A program made the translations under genes and the position numbers. Shown piece after piece: positions 42,675-51,012 of a DNA stretch of 53,753 nucleotides (positions are counted from its first letter, which is position 1; every line of letters begins with the position of its first letter). The DNA lies in NCBI GenBank assembly GCA_029555415.1, contig JAKPSI010000124.1:1-53753 (forward strand), in the 5' to 3' direction. The DNA comes from Bacteroidota bacterium (GTDB lineage Bacteria; Bacteroidota; Bacteroidia; Chitinophagales; Chitinophagaceae). The notes beneath the pieces are model-generated. The model was not told the origin of the DNA. It made no database searches and worked only from the letters and a program-made list of their open reading frames with translations.

Positions 42675-44591
42675 ATGGGAAAAATCATAGGAATCGACTT
42701 AGGAACAACGAACAGCTGCGTTTCCGTTATGGAAGGGAACGAGCCGGTTGTAATTGCAAATGACGAAGGACGCCGTACTACGCCTTCCGTTGTGGCATTC
42801 CTCAAGAATGGCGAACGTAAAGTAGGTGATCCCGCTAAACGCCAGGCGATCACGAACCCCCAGAATACGATCACCAGTGTGAAGCGTTTCATGGGCCGCC
42901 GTTTTGATGAAGTGGGCGAGGAGATCACCCACTGGAGTTATAAAGTAGCGAAAGGTGATAACAACACCGTTCGTATCGATATTGACGGACGCCTGTATAC
43001 ACCCCAGGAAATTTCAGCAATGGTGCTTCAGAAAATGAAAAAGACCGCTGAAGATTATCTGGGTCAGGAAGTGACCGAAGCCGTGATCACGGTTCCGGCT
43101 TATTTCAATGACGCGCAGCGTCAGGCTACCAAAGAAGCCGGTGAGATCGCGGGTCTGACCGTTCGCCGTATCGTGAACGAACCGACCGCAGCCGCACTGG
43201 CTTATGGTCTGGATAAAGGCCGTCACGATCAGAAGATCGCGGTATTCGACCTTGGTGGCGGTACATTCGATATTTCCGTACTGGAACTGGGTGATGGCGT
43301 ATTTGAAGTGAAGAGTACGAATGGTGATACGCACCTGGGTGGTGACGACTTCGATAAAGTGATCATGGACTGGCTGGCCGATGAATTCAAGAAAGAAGAA
43401 GCGATCGACCTGCGCAAAGATCCCATGGCACTGCAGCGTTTGAAAGAATCCGCTGAAAAAGCGAAAGTAGAACTGAGCTCTTCTTCCGAGACAGAGATCA
43501 ATCTTCCTTATATCACCGCAGTGGATGGCGTTCCCAAACACCTGGTGAAAAAACTGAGCCGTGCAAAATTCGAGCAACTGGCCGATAACCTTTTCTTACG
43601 TTGCCTCAAACCCTGCGAAGCCGCACTGAAAGATGCAGGCATGAGCACATCCCAGATCGATGAAGTGATCCTGGTCGGTGGTTCCACGCGTATCCCCAAA
43701 GTGCAGGAGATCGTTGAGAAATTCTTCGGCAAGAAACCGAATCGTAGTGTGAATCCGGATGAAGTGGTAGCTGTTGGCGCCGCGATCCAGGGTGCTGTAC
43801 TGACCGGTGAAGTGAAAGATGTACTGTTGCTCGACGTAACACCGCTTTCACTCGGTATCGAAACCATGGGTAGTGTGATGACCACACTGATCCCGAGCAA
43901 CACAACGATCCCGACCAAGAAATCAGAAACATTCTCTACAGCAAGCGATAATCAACCCGGCGTACAGATCCATGTTCTGCAGGGTGAACGTCCCATGGCC
44001 AAGGATAACAAGAGCCTCGGTATCTTCAACCTGGATGGTATACCGCCCGCACCGCGTGGCGTACCGCAGATCGAAGTGATCTTCGATATCGATGCCAATG
44101 GTATCCTGCATGTAACCGCGAAGGATAAAGGCACCGGCAAGGAACAGAAGATCCACATCGAAGCCGGCTCCGGTCTGAGCAAGGATGAAGTGGAAAAAAT
44201 GAAAGCGGAAGCCCGTGCCAACGAAGCAACGGACAAAGCGGAAAAAGAAAAAGTAGAAAAACTGAATCAGGCTGACAGCATGGTATTCCAGACAGAAAAA
44301 CAACTGAAGGAATATGGCGACAAGATCCCCGCTGATAAAAAAGCAACGATCGAAGCCGCTGCCGCTAAACTGAAAGAAGCGCATAAAGTACAGGATCTCG
44401 CAGGCATCGACAGCAGCGTAGCTGAACTGAATGCCGCATGGACAGCCGCCAGCCAGGATATGTACAATACACAAGGTGCAGGTGCTGGTGCTGCACAACC
44501 CGGAGCGGATGGTGCACCTCATGAACAAGCAGCAGGAGCAGGTGCAGGCGCCGATAATGTAACGGATGTTCCGTATGAAGAAGTGAAATAA
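42675..44591 (+). CDS. dnaK: chaperone DnaK (Hsp70)
   Basis: A 638-residue Hsp70. The N-terminal ATPase domain starts [17 protein letters not shown], with the phosphate loop [13 protein letters not shown] near 197-210 and [11 protein letters not shown] near 340. The substrate-binding domain and helical lid follow. The end is a Gly/Ala-rich linker and the EEVK C-terminus (VPYEEVK). No grpE or dnaJ lies next to it. A Shine-Dalgarno sequence, a long leader with two heptad arrays, and a strong terminator suggest a single-gene unit under its own control. Confidence 0.99.
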   Translation: MGKIIGIDLGTTNSCVSVMEGNEPVVIANDEGRRTTPSVVAFLKNGERKVGDPAKRQAITNPQNTITSVKRFMGRRFDEVGEEITHWSYKVAKGDNNTVRIDIDGRLYTPQEISAMVLQKMKKTAEDYLGQEVTEAVITVPAYFNDAQRQATKEAGEIAGLTVRRIVNEPTAAALAYGLDKGRHDQKIAVFDLGGGTFDISVLELGDGVFEVKSTNGDTHLGGDDFDKVIMDWLADEFKKEEAIDLRKDPMALQRLKESAEKAKVELSSSSETEINLPYITAVDGVPKHLVKKLSRAKFEQLADNLFLRCLKPCEAALKDAGMSTSQIDEVILVGGSTRIPKVQEIVEKFFGKKPNRSVNPDEVVAVGAAIQGAVLTGEVKDVLLLDVTPLSLGIETMGSVMTTLIPSNTTIPTKKSETFSTASDNQPGVQIHVLQGERPMAKDNKSLGIFNLDGIPPAPRGVPQIEVIFDIDANGILHVTAKDKGTGKEQKIHIEAGSGLSKDEVEKMKAEARANEATDKAEKEKVEKLNQADSMVFQTEKQLKEYGDKIPADKKATIEAAAAKLKEAHKVQDLAGIDSSVAELNAAWTAASQDMYNTQGAGAGAAQPGADGAPHEQAAGAGAGADNVTDVPYEEVK

Positions 44592-44610
44592 ATTGAAAGA
44601 CCTGAATAGC

Positions 44611-44647
44611 AAATAACCCTGGCAGAAACGCCGGGGTTATTTGTTTT
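44611..44647 (+). terminator. intrinsic terminator after dnaK
   Basis: A 13-bp stem AAATAACCCTGGC/GCCGGGGTTATTT with one G-U pair, a 6-base loop and a GTTTT tail. Confidence 0.92.
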
Positions 44648-44759
44648 GAAAATATTCAAACCACTCGTTACAGCCGCTGAAGTAAATAACAGGTGTATTG
44701 CAGCCACTGCAGTAAAATGCCGTTTTCATTAGATTTCGCGAAATACGTGATTCCACTGA

Positions 44760-44790
44760 TTGCCGGGAATGCAGTACTGTCGTACCTTTG
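44760..44790 (+). promoter_or_regulatory. promoter of the small-protein unit
   Basis: TTG at 44760-44762 and an exact -7 element TACCTTTG at 44783-44790, separated by 20 bases, the best-spaced Bacteroidota promoter in the window. Transcription would begin near 44797. Confidence 0.65.
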
Positions 44791-44844
44791 CCCTGTTCAA
44801 CTGAGTGAATACATAACTACTCAGACAGTAACCTGACCAGTCCC

Positions 44845-44940
44845 GTGAAAACCTCTACTCCTGGTTATCTTACCGCCTCCGCTAAAGTTCCTGATCCACT
44901 CAGCCTATTCGATCTGCTATTTAAACTTTTGATTCTATGA
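44845..44940 (+). CDS. possible 31-codon leader ORF coupled to the next gene
   Basis: GTG start, 31 codons (VKTSTPGYLTASAKVPDP...), TGA stop. The stop overlaps the ATG of the following small gene as ATGA (44937-44940). It lies inside the predicted transcript. The overlap suggests translational coupling, but the peptide is not recognised and the frame could be open by chance. Confidence 0.35.
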   Translation: MKTSTPGYLTASAKVPDPLSLFDLLFKLLIL

Positions 44941-45143
44941 AGACATTATTGTTATCATCGGCAAAGGAAATGAACACGCCCGCTCTCAGACAACTGACGG
45001 TACGTTATGAAAATGAAATGACCGCACAAGCTGAAGCTGAAACGATCTCACAACCCGTGCAATTCACCGCTTCTAACATGTGGAACCGCCACCGCAATAT
45101 GCGTTCGGCCAGTGACCTTGTCAGGAAGTGGAACCTGAATTGA
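44937..45143 (+). CDS. small conserved hypothetical protein
   Basis: A 68-residue basic protein that ends FTASNMWNRHRNMRSASDLVRKWNLN. Many small Bacteroidota proteins share this kind of C-terminal Trp-Asn/Arg pattern (MWN-x-RR...). They have no known function. The sequence has no membrane segment or signal peptide. A well-formed promoter lies 150 bases upstream, and the ATG overlaps the stop of a 31-codon upstream ORF. Its real existence is supported by the C-terminal pattern and codon use. Confidence 0.65.
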   Translation: MKTLLLSSAKEMNTPALRQLTVRYENEMTAQAEAETISQPVQFTASNMWNRHRNMRSASDLVRKWNLN

Positions 45144-45210
45144 GTTGTATAATTCCGCATTGGAATGATCCGGCGTACCGGTCAATGGACTTGTACGCTT
45201 TTTTTGTGCC

Positions 45211-45648
45211 CTATTGCGGGTGATACTTTTTCCAGTCCTTGTTTATGATCACGATCGCATAGACCACTCCCGGGATCCAGCATAGCAGTGTCAGCACGAT
45301 GCTGATCCAGAAGCATTTCCGGATCTCGCCTTCAAGCAGATAAATAGCAAGAGGAGGCAGCAGGATCGCAATGATGATCAGCAATGGTTCTTTCATAGCA
45401 CGCTGATGTCCCGTGCCGGTGGGGGCCCTGTACGCCCGCAGTGCATGCCTGACCGTTCTCATTTTCTCTCTCTTTTCTTTTCCTGTCAACAGCTTCCATG
45501 ATCTGATGGCGTCATGGACTTCAGCCGGTGAGGGTTCATTTGATAACCGATGTGAGGATTCATGTATTGGCGCGGTATACAGTGTGGCGGCGAATATCAG
45601 ATCTGGCAAAAAGAACAGTGGCAGGATGACGAGGAGCTTGCTTTTCAT
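45211..45648 (-). CDS. YqaE/Pmp3 family membrane protein with extended N-terminus
   Basis: A 145-residue protein with a signal peptide (ending LIFA), a charged segment with SWKLLTGKEKREKMRTVRHALRAYRA (about 50-75), and a C-terminal Pmp3 unit with two membrane helices: LLPPLAIYLLEGEIRKCFW and LTLLCWIPGVVYAIVII. Pmp3/YqaE proteins are normally about 50 residues and are linked to membrane potential and salt stress. The extra exported domain is common in Bacteroidota copies. A paralogue lies just upstream (45746-46162). Confidence 0.9.
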   Translation of the reverse strand: MKSKLLVILPLFFLPDLIFAATLYTAPIHESSHRLSNEPSPAEVHDAIRSWKLLTGKEKREKMRTVRHALRAYRAPTGTGHQRAMKEPLLIIIAILLPPLAIYLLEGEIRKCFWISIVLTLLCWIPGVVYAIVIINKDWKKYHPQ

Positions 45649-45683
45649 ATGCTTCCCGGTTGAATATCCAAGTTACATAAAGC

Positions 45684-45724
45684 AAAACCGCTTTTCCGAT
45701 GATGATGGTCATCAGAAAAGCGGT
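45684..45724 (-). terminator. terminator between the two YqaE paralogues
   Basis: A 10-bp stem ACCGCTTTTC/GAAAAGCGGT with a second inner hairpin (TGATGA/TCATCA), followed by TTTTGC on the minus strand. It ends the upstream YqaE gene before the next one starts. Confidence 0.85.
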
Positions 45725-45745
45725 CTGTAAATAGTGTAATGAATA

Positions 45746-46162
45746 TTATTGTCCGCCCAGGATCAGGATCAGGGCATAGATCACACCCGGGATCCAGAAG
45801 ATGATAGTCAGCAGCAGGCTGATCCAGAAACGGTTATTGATCTCACCTTCATACAGGAATACGGCGAGCGGTGGCAGCAGGATCGCGAGGATGGCAAGCA
45901 GGACAGTATTGGTATCCGTGTCCTTACCGGCTTTGCGGTCGGCCTTCAAGGCCTTATACTGACTGCGGACCTGTTTGTAACGTGTTCTTTTTTCTTTATG
46001 CGAAAGATGTTTCCATGCTTCAACAGCGGCTTTTACTTGTTCTGTTGTAGGCTCACCGGGATGAATGGGACCATTGGCCGGAACGATCATGGCGGCAGAA
46101 GAAGGCAGGGAAGCAGAAATTAAAATGACGAAGGAAAGGGCGAGTAAGAATAGTTTTCTCAT
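45746..46162 (-). CDS. YqaE/Pmp3 family membrane protein (paralogue)
   Basis: A 138-residue protein built like its neighbour: signal peptide (ending SSAA), a charged helix with WKHLSHKEKRTRYKQVRSQYKALKA, then a Pmp3 unit LLPPLAVFLYEGEINNRFW and LTIIFWIPGVIYALILI. The two proteins clearly arose by duplication. I start at the ATG at 46162, the first with a normal signal peptide. Each copy has its own terminator. Confidence 0.9.
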   Translation of the reverse strand: MRKLFLLALSFVILISASLPSSAAMIVPANGPIHPGEPTTEQVKAAVEAWKHLSHKEKRTRYKQVRSQYKALKADRKAGKDTDTNTVLLAILAILLPPLAVFLYEGEINNRFWISLLLTIIFWIPGVIYALILILGGQ

Positions 46163-46223
46163 GGTTGCTGGTTTAATGATGTTATTGCTTGCCAAAATTA
46201 TCAAATACTGTACCGGATACAAA

Positions 46224-46261
46224 AATTAATCCCGTCCTGACATCAAGCGCCGGGACGGGAT
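46224..46261 (-). terminator. terminator after the 51-residue membrane protein gene
   Basis: A 9-bp stem ATCCCGTCC/GGACGGGAT followed by TTAATTTTTG on the minus strand. It separates the small membrane gene from the YqaE gene. Confidence 0.75.
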
Positions 46262-46283
46262 CCGTTATGTTCAAGGCGTAACC

Positions 46284-46439
46284 TTACATGATATCCATGG
46301 CCTTCACGAAAGAAGTGGTCACGAAGGGGAGGATGAGGGTCAGCCATTCCCAGTGACTGTAGATCGCGAAAATGAGGCCTGCAGTTGAAGCCAGGAATAC
46401 CAGCCAGTAGATTGCTCTGTATTTGTTCTGTTGCGCCAT
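46284..46439 (-). CDS. small membrane protein, 51 residues
   Basis: Starts MAQQNKYRAIYWLVFL and has two hydrophobic segments (WLVFLASTAGLIFAIY and LTLILPFVTTSFV). The longer frame to 46535 is wrong, because an exact -7 element (TATTTTTG, 46457-46464) lies downstream of that ATG, 17 bases before this one. Small two-helix Bacteroidota proteins of this sort have no known function. A terminator follows. Confidence 0.75.
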   Translation of the reverse strand: MAQQNKYRAIYWLVFLASTAGLIFAIYSHWEWLTLILPFVTTSFVKAMDIM

Positions 46440-46456
46440 TTTTGATTGAATTTTTG

Positions 46457-46464
46457 CAAAAATA
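46457..46464 (-). promoter_or_regulatory. -7 promoter element of the 51-residue protein gene
   Basis: TATTTTTG on the minus strand, exact TAnnTTTG match. It lies 17 bases before the ATG at 46439 and decides that start over 46535. Confidence 0.6.
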
Positions 46465-46494
46465 AGGGCCGGAGCCGATTCAGAAAACTCTTTT

Positions 46495-47025
46495 TTAAGC
46501 AGTTGCAGGTTTTGAAGACTTTCTGACCGCTGCAAATATTCCGATCGCAGCGCCCGTCAGCGCCAGGATCCATTTCAGCGCAACGATCAGATGATATAAA
46601 CCGAAATTGTCACCAATGACGGGATCTTTGATCCAGTCCAGCAGACATTTGTTTTCATAAATATCGCAACCCCAGGCTACCAGCTGAAGTATGGCCAATA
46701 GGGTCAGGATAATACCGAAAATCCGGGAGCCGGACTTTGCCTTCCCGATCATACACAGGGACGCGATACCGGGGTAAACCGCGACCATGAAGATATAGTC
46801 AAAGTGCAGGTGGTACTGCAGGATGGTCTTCAACCGGTCGTCCAGCCCCGCCAGGATCGAGGCCACCTGCTCCGTGGGATAGCTGATTTCCAGGCCAATA
46901 ATGGTAAAAAGCTTCCCGTTCTGCACCAGGTCTCCCTCCATCCACTTCATACAGAATGCTGAACCGATCAGCAGTCCAAGGCAAAAGGTAAAGATCCGGT
47001 TCCAGGTATTAGGGTTTGTATGCAT
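46495..47025 (-). CDS. hypothetical integral membrane protein
   Basis: A 176-residue protein with about four hydrophobic helices: near 10-26, 75-95, 103-120 and 145-168. The first loop carries a conserved-looking LQYHLHFDYIFM. It resembles small Bacteroidota membrane proteins annotated as hypothetical, with no known domain. It ends 31 bases upstream of the promoter of the next small gene. Confidence 0.75.
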   Translation of the reverse strand: MHTNPNTWNRIFTFCLGLLIGSAFCMKWMEGDLVQNGKLFTIIGLEISYPTEQVASILAGLDDRLKTILQYHLHFDYIFMVAVYPGIASLCMIGKAKSGSRIFGIILTLLAILQLVAWGCDIYENKCLLDWIKDPVIGDNFGLYHLIVALKWILALTGAAIGIFAAVRKSSKPATA

Positions 47026-47084
47026 CCGCTTTAGATTTTTTGGGGTTTATGCCAAATAAATGTACGAACCTTGCGAGATTTTTC

Positions 47085-47092
47085 TACTTTCG
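47085..47092 (+). promoter_or_regulatory. possible -7 element of malQ
   Basis: TACTTTCG, seven of eight matches to TAnnTTTG, 53 bases before the ATG at 47146. This supports the shorter start. Confidence 0.4.
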
Positions 47093-47145
47093 TAGAGAAT
47101 GTGTCCATAAAACACATTGATTGGTTTACCCTTACTAACGATTGC

Positions 47146-49842
47146 ATGAAGCTCCATTTTTATCTGCGATTCCATACCAGTTATGGTCAAAGCCTGTGGA
47201 TCAGCGGAAATACAGAAGAACTGGGCAACAATGACCCGGCCAACGCCGTGCCCATGACCTACCTGAACGAAGAGTTCTGGCACTTCTCTACGGACATCAA
47301 ACGAAAAGATCTCGCAAAGAATGTTACCTATAAATATCTGCTGAAAAATGCGGATGGCAATTTGCTGGAAGAATGGGGCCAGGACCGTATGCTGGATACC
47401 AGCCGCAAAGACGTTGAAGAATTACAAATGACGGACACCTGGAATCATGCCGGTGAATTTGAAAATACTTTTTACAGCGCTCCTTTCCGTGAAATACTCT
47501 TACCGGCAGCTTCTTCCAAAACCCGCGCCACAGCTGATAAATCCTACACACATACATTCCGCGTCAAAGCTCCTTTACTGCAGAAGCAGGAAGTGATCTG
47601 TTTACTGGGCAGCAGTGAAAAACTGGGAGAATGGGAAACAGCAAACCCGGTACTGATGAGTCGTGAAGACGACTGGTGGACGGTTCGCCTCGATCTTTCC
47701 GGAAGCAGTTTTCCGCTTTCTTATAAATACGGCGTTTACAATACGAAGGATAAAGAATTCATTCGTTTCGAACAAACGAACAACCGGCTGGTGATCAGTG
47801 ATGCGGCTCCCGGTAAAGTAACCATCCTGCATGACGGATTCGTGCAACTGCCCAATAATACCTGGAAAGGGGCCGGTGTAGCCATACCGGTATTCAGTCT
47901 CCGGACGAAGAACGGTTTAGGAGTGGGAGAGTTCAATGATATCCGCCAACTGGTGGACTGGGCCAAAACCACCGGACTGAAACTGATCCAGTTGCTGCCT
48001 GTCAATGACACAACGGCTACCCATACCTGGATGGATTCCTATCCCTATGCAGCCATTTCTGCCTTTGCCCTGCATCCGTTATTCGTACACCTGCCCGCCA
48101 TTGCCGGCAAGGAACATGCGGGGGTCCTCAGCGGACTGAAAAAGAAGCAAAAAGCGCTGAATGAATTAGCGGTCGTGGATTATGAACAGGTCATGGAACT
48201 GAAGCTCCCTTTACTTAAAGAGCTTTATGAGGTAATGGGCACAGATTGTTTCAGGTCAGAAGATTATAAGAAATTCTATGAAGGCAATAAGCACTGGTTA
48301 CAGCCTTATTCCGCCTTCTGTTTTTTCCGTGATAAGTACGGCAGTTCCGTATTTGAGGACTGGAAAAGCAACAGCGTTTATGTGCAGGAAGAGATCGCCA
48401 AACTCAGCGATCCCCGTTCCGCCGCCGCCAAAGAACTCGGTTTTTACTGCTTCGTTCAATACCATCTGCACCTTCAACTGAAGGACGCAGTAGACTATGC
48501 CCACAAGAAAGGTGTCGTCATCAAAGGGGATATCCCCATCGGCATTTACCGTAACGGGTGTGATGCCTGGATGGAACCGGATCTGTACAATATGGACTGG
48601 CAGGCCGGTGCACCGCCTGATGATTTTGCCGCTACAGGGCAGAACTGGGGTTTCCCGACCTACAACTGGAAGCGCATGGAAGATGATGGTTTCGCCTGGT
48701 GGAAACAGCGCTTTGAACAAATGAGTAATTACTTCGACGCGTTCCGCATCGATCATATCCTCGGTTTCTTCCGCATCTGGAGCATTCCTGATCACGCTTT
48801 GCAGGGTATCATGGGACGTTTTGTTCCCTGCATACCCGTTCACATCAATGAATTCGGCGAGAACGGTATCTGGTTCGATTACCAGCGTTATTGCAGACCC
48901 TTTATCAATGATGAGATCCTCTGGAATCTGTTCGGTGAGCAACAGGGAACTGTAAAAGAACATTTCCTGGTCACCAATAATTTCGGGACTTATGACCTGG
49001 AAATGAAATTCGAAACACAGCGTCAGGTGGAAGCACATTTCGCGACGCTGGAAGCAACACCGGAAAATGACCGGATCAGGGATGGTCTGTACAATCTCAT
49101 TTCCAACGTTATTCTCTTTGAAGAAGAAGGTTCACAGGGACAATCCTTCCATTTCCGCATTGCCATGGAGAAAACGGAATCATACCGTTTCCTATCCGGT
49201 GACCTGCAGCAAAAACTTTCCGCCCTCTGCACCAATTATTTCTTCCGTCGCCAGGATGATTTCTGGTTCCGCGAAGCCATGCATAAACTTCCCCGTCTGA
49301 AAGCCGCTACCAATATGCTGGTTTGTGGTGAAGACCTGGGCATGGTACCGCATTGTGTGCCGGATGTGATGCAGCAGCTCGGCATTCTGAGTCTTGAGAT
49401 TCAGCGGATGCCCAAGGATCCGAAGAAGGAATTCTTCCATCCCAATGACGCGCCTTATTTATCGGTCGTTACGCCGTCCACACATGATATGAGTACGATC
49501 CGCGGCTGGTGGGAAGAGAACCGCGAGCGTACACAGCATTTCTATAATACCATTATGGGACAGTGGGGTGAAGCACCCTATTTCTGCGAGTCCTGGATCA
49601 ACCGCGCCATCGTGCTGCAGCACCTGTATTCTCCCGCTATGTGGAGCATCTTCCAGTTGCAGGATATTCTCGGTATGAGTGAAACGCTTCGCCGTCAGAG
49701 TCCGCAGGAAGAAAGGATCAACGATCCCGCCAATCCAAAGAACTACTGGCAGTACCGCATGCATCTGTCCATAGAAGAACTGATGAAGCAGGATGATTTC
49801 AATGATGAATTCAGGGGCTATATCGCGAACAGCGGCCGCTGA
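47146..49842 (+). CDS. malQ: 4-alpha-glucanotransferase with two CBM20 domains (DPE2-like)
   Basis: An 898-residue cytoplasmic enzyme that disproportionates maltose and maltodextrins. Two starch-binding CBM20 modules occupy about 1-120 and 125-240 (MKLHFYLRFHTSYGQSLW and VICLLGSSEKLGEWE). The GH77 barrel follows, with the nucleophile Asp in FRIDHILGFFRIW, the acid/base Glu in LVCGEDLGMVPH and the third acid in STHDMSTIRGWW. This two-CBM architecture is that of plant DPE2 and several Bacteroidota enzymes, and suggests action on glycogen-like chains. The start at 47146 fits the CBM; the longer frame from 47071 lies over the promoter-like region. It works with the glycogen genes at 20-33 kb. Confidence 0.96.
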   Translation: MKLHFYLRFHTSYGQSLWISGNTEELGNNDPANAVPMTYLNEEFWHFSTDIKRKDLAKNVTYKYLLKNADGNLLEEWGQDRMLDTSRKDVEELQMTDTWNHAGEFENTFYSAPFREILLPAASSKTRATADKSYTHTFRVKAPLLQKQEVICLLGSSEKLGEWETANPVLMSREDDWWTVRLDLSGSSFPLSYKYGVYNTKDKEFIRFEQTNNRLVISDAAPGKVTILHDGFVQLPNNTWKGAGVAIPVFSLRTKNGLGVGEFNDIRQLVDWAKTTGLKLIQLLPVNDTTATHTWMDSYPYAAISAFALHPLFVHLPAIAGKEHAGVLSGLKKKQKALNELAVVDYEQVMELKLPLLKELYEVMGTDCFRSEDYKKFYEGNKHWLQPYSAFCFFRDKYGSSVFEDWKSNSVYVQEEIAKLSDPRSAAAKELGFYCFVQYHLHLQLKDAVDYAHKKGVVIKGDIPIGIYRNGCDAWMEPDLYNMDWQAGAPPDDFAATGQNWGFPTYNWKRMEDDGFAWWKQRFEQMSNYFDAFRIDHILGFFRIWSIPDHALQGIMGRFVPCIPVHINEFGENGIWFDYQRYCRPFINDEILWNLFGEQQGTVKEHFLVTNNFGTYDLEMKFETQRQVEAHFATLEATPENDRIRDGLYNLISNVILFEEEGSQGQSFHFRIAMEKTESYRFLSGDLQQKLSALCTNYFFRRQDDFWFREAMHKLPRLKAATNMLVCGEDLGMVPHCVPDVMQQLGILSLEIQRMPKDPKKEFFHPNDAPYLSVVTPSTHDMSTIRGWWEENRERTQHFYNTIMGQWGEAPYFCESWINRAIVLQHLYSPAMWSIFQLQDILGMSETLRRQSPQEERINDPANPKNYWQYRMHLSIEELMKQDDFNDEFRGYIANSGR

Positions 49843-49899
49843 TCATTCAACATAACATTCCTGCATAGCTGATTCAGTTTTTATTCGCACTTTTGCAGC

Positions 49900-50928
49900 A
49901 TGCAGGTAAGACATCAAAACTTCAGCCTGAAATTCAGGCATGCGTTCACTATTTCAAAAGGGACCAAGACCCATCAGCCTACTTTCATCGTGGAACTGGA
50001 ACAGGCCGGCCTGGTCGGTTATGGCGAAGCGCCCGCTATCGCTTATTACAATATCCCAGTTGAGAAGATGGCCGAAGATCTGGAAGCGAAACGTTCATTC
50101 GTGGAGAAATTCGCATTCACGGATCCCGAACGTTACTGGCATTACCTGCATCATCTGTTCCCGCAGAATCATTTCCTGGTGTGCGCGCTGGATATCGCTG
50201 CATGGGACCTGTGGGGAAAGATCAAGAAACAACCATTGTGGAAATTATGGAAGGGCGACTGGTCGAAATGTCCGGTCACGGATTACACGATCGGTATCGA
50301 TCCGGTAGAGAAGATGGTGGCGAAGATGAAAGAGAAACCATGGCCTGTTTATAAGATCAAGGTCGGTACAGCTGATGACATGGCCATTGTCCGTGCGTTA
50401 CGGGAGAATACAGATGCCACCCTGCGCGTGGATGCGAATGCGGCCTGGGATGTAGAAACGGCACTGGCCCTGATCCCGCAACTGGCGGAACTGGGTGTGG
50501 AGTTCGTGGAGCAACCGCTGGCAAAGGATAACTGGGAAGGGATGAAAGTGCTGTATGAAAAGTCGTCATTGCCTTTGTATGCGGATGAGGCCTGCGTTTA
50601 TGAATCGGATGTGGAACGCTGCCTGCATCATTTCCATGGCATCAATATCAAACTCACCAAATGCAGCGGCATCACACCCGCGTTGCGCATGATCAGTAAA
50701 GCAAGGGAGCTGGACCTGAAAGTAATGCTGGGTTGTATGAATGAGTCGTCCATCGGTTCAGCAGCCATGGCGCAGATGCTGCCCTTTATCGATCATGTGG
50801 ATATGGATGGCCCGTTGTTACTGGAAGAAGACCTGGCCACCGGCATCACCTACGACTTTGGCAGGATCAGCATTACCGATGACCCCGGATTGGGAATAAA
50901 ATATACCGGTCTTTATACTAAGCCATAA
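49900..50928 (+). CDS. dipeptide epimerase (L-Ala-D/L-Glu type)
   Basis: A 342-residue member of the enolase superfamily, muconate-lactonising subgroup. Active-site residues are visible: YKIKVGT (the KxK base), RVDANAAWD (first metal Asp), VEQPL (Glu), YADEAC (Asp) and NIKLTKCSG (second Lys). These enzymes epimerise dipeptides such as L-Ala-D-Glu from peptidoglycan recycling. A sequence close to TAnnTTTG (CACTTTTG) lies just before the start. A strong terminator follows. Confidence 0.93.
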   Translation: MQVRHQNFSLKFRHAFTISKGTKTHQPTFIVELEQAGLVGYGEAPAIAYYNIPVEKMAEDLEAKRSFVEKFAFTDPERYWHYLHHLFPQNHFLVCALDIAAWDLWGKIKKQPLWKLWKGDWSKCPVTDYTIGIDPVEKMVAKMKEKPWPVYKIKVGTADDMAIVRALRENTDATLRVDANAAWDVETALALIPQLAELGVEFVEQPLAKDNWEGMKVLYEKSSLPLYADEACVYESDVERCLHHFHGINIKLTKCSGITPALRMISKARELDLKVMLGCMNESSIGSAAMAQMLPFIDHVDMDGPLLLEEDLATGITYDFGRISITDDPGLGIKYTGLYTKP

Positions 50929-50960
50929 AAAAATATCCCGGTCACCCGGGATATTTTTTT
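50927..50960. terminator. bidirectional intrinsic terminator
   Basis: A 15-bp perfect stem (AAAAAAATATCCCGG with its complement) and a TCAC loop. The A and T runs at both ends make it work in both directions. It lies between the dipeptide epimerase and the M13 peptidase, with an added heptad array (H) next to the peptidase. Confidence 0.95.
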
Positions 50961-50973
50961 AGAGACTATATTT

Positions 50974-51008
50974 TCATTTATCCATTTTCCATTATCAACT
51001 ATCCATTC
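50974..51008 (-). repeat. heptad array H (TCCATTN on plus strand, x5)
   Basis: Plus-strand units TCATTTA, TCCATTT, TCCATTA, TCAACTA, TCCATTC. On the minus strand it begins four bases after the M13 peptidase stop. It is the third copy of the C2/G2 family. Confidence 0.85.
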
Positions 51009-51012
51009 ACCC

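Larger units (their letters stand above)
44592..44844. other. intergenic region with dnaK terminator and a promoter
   Basis: After the terminator (44611-44647) there is a stretch with the near-repeat CCACTGCAGTAAAATGC / CGCTGAAGTAAATAAC (44670-44720), then the promoter at 44760-44790. I see no gene here. Confidence 0.5.

Noticed and set aside
46284-46535. 83-residue version of the small membrane protein
   Set aside because: Its start lies upstream of an exact promoter element, so the 51-residue version is preferred.
47071-49842. Frame extension of malQ to 47071
   Set aside because: The extension covers promoter-like sequence and has no family similarity; 47146 fits the CBM20 start.
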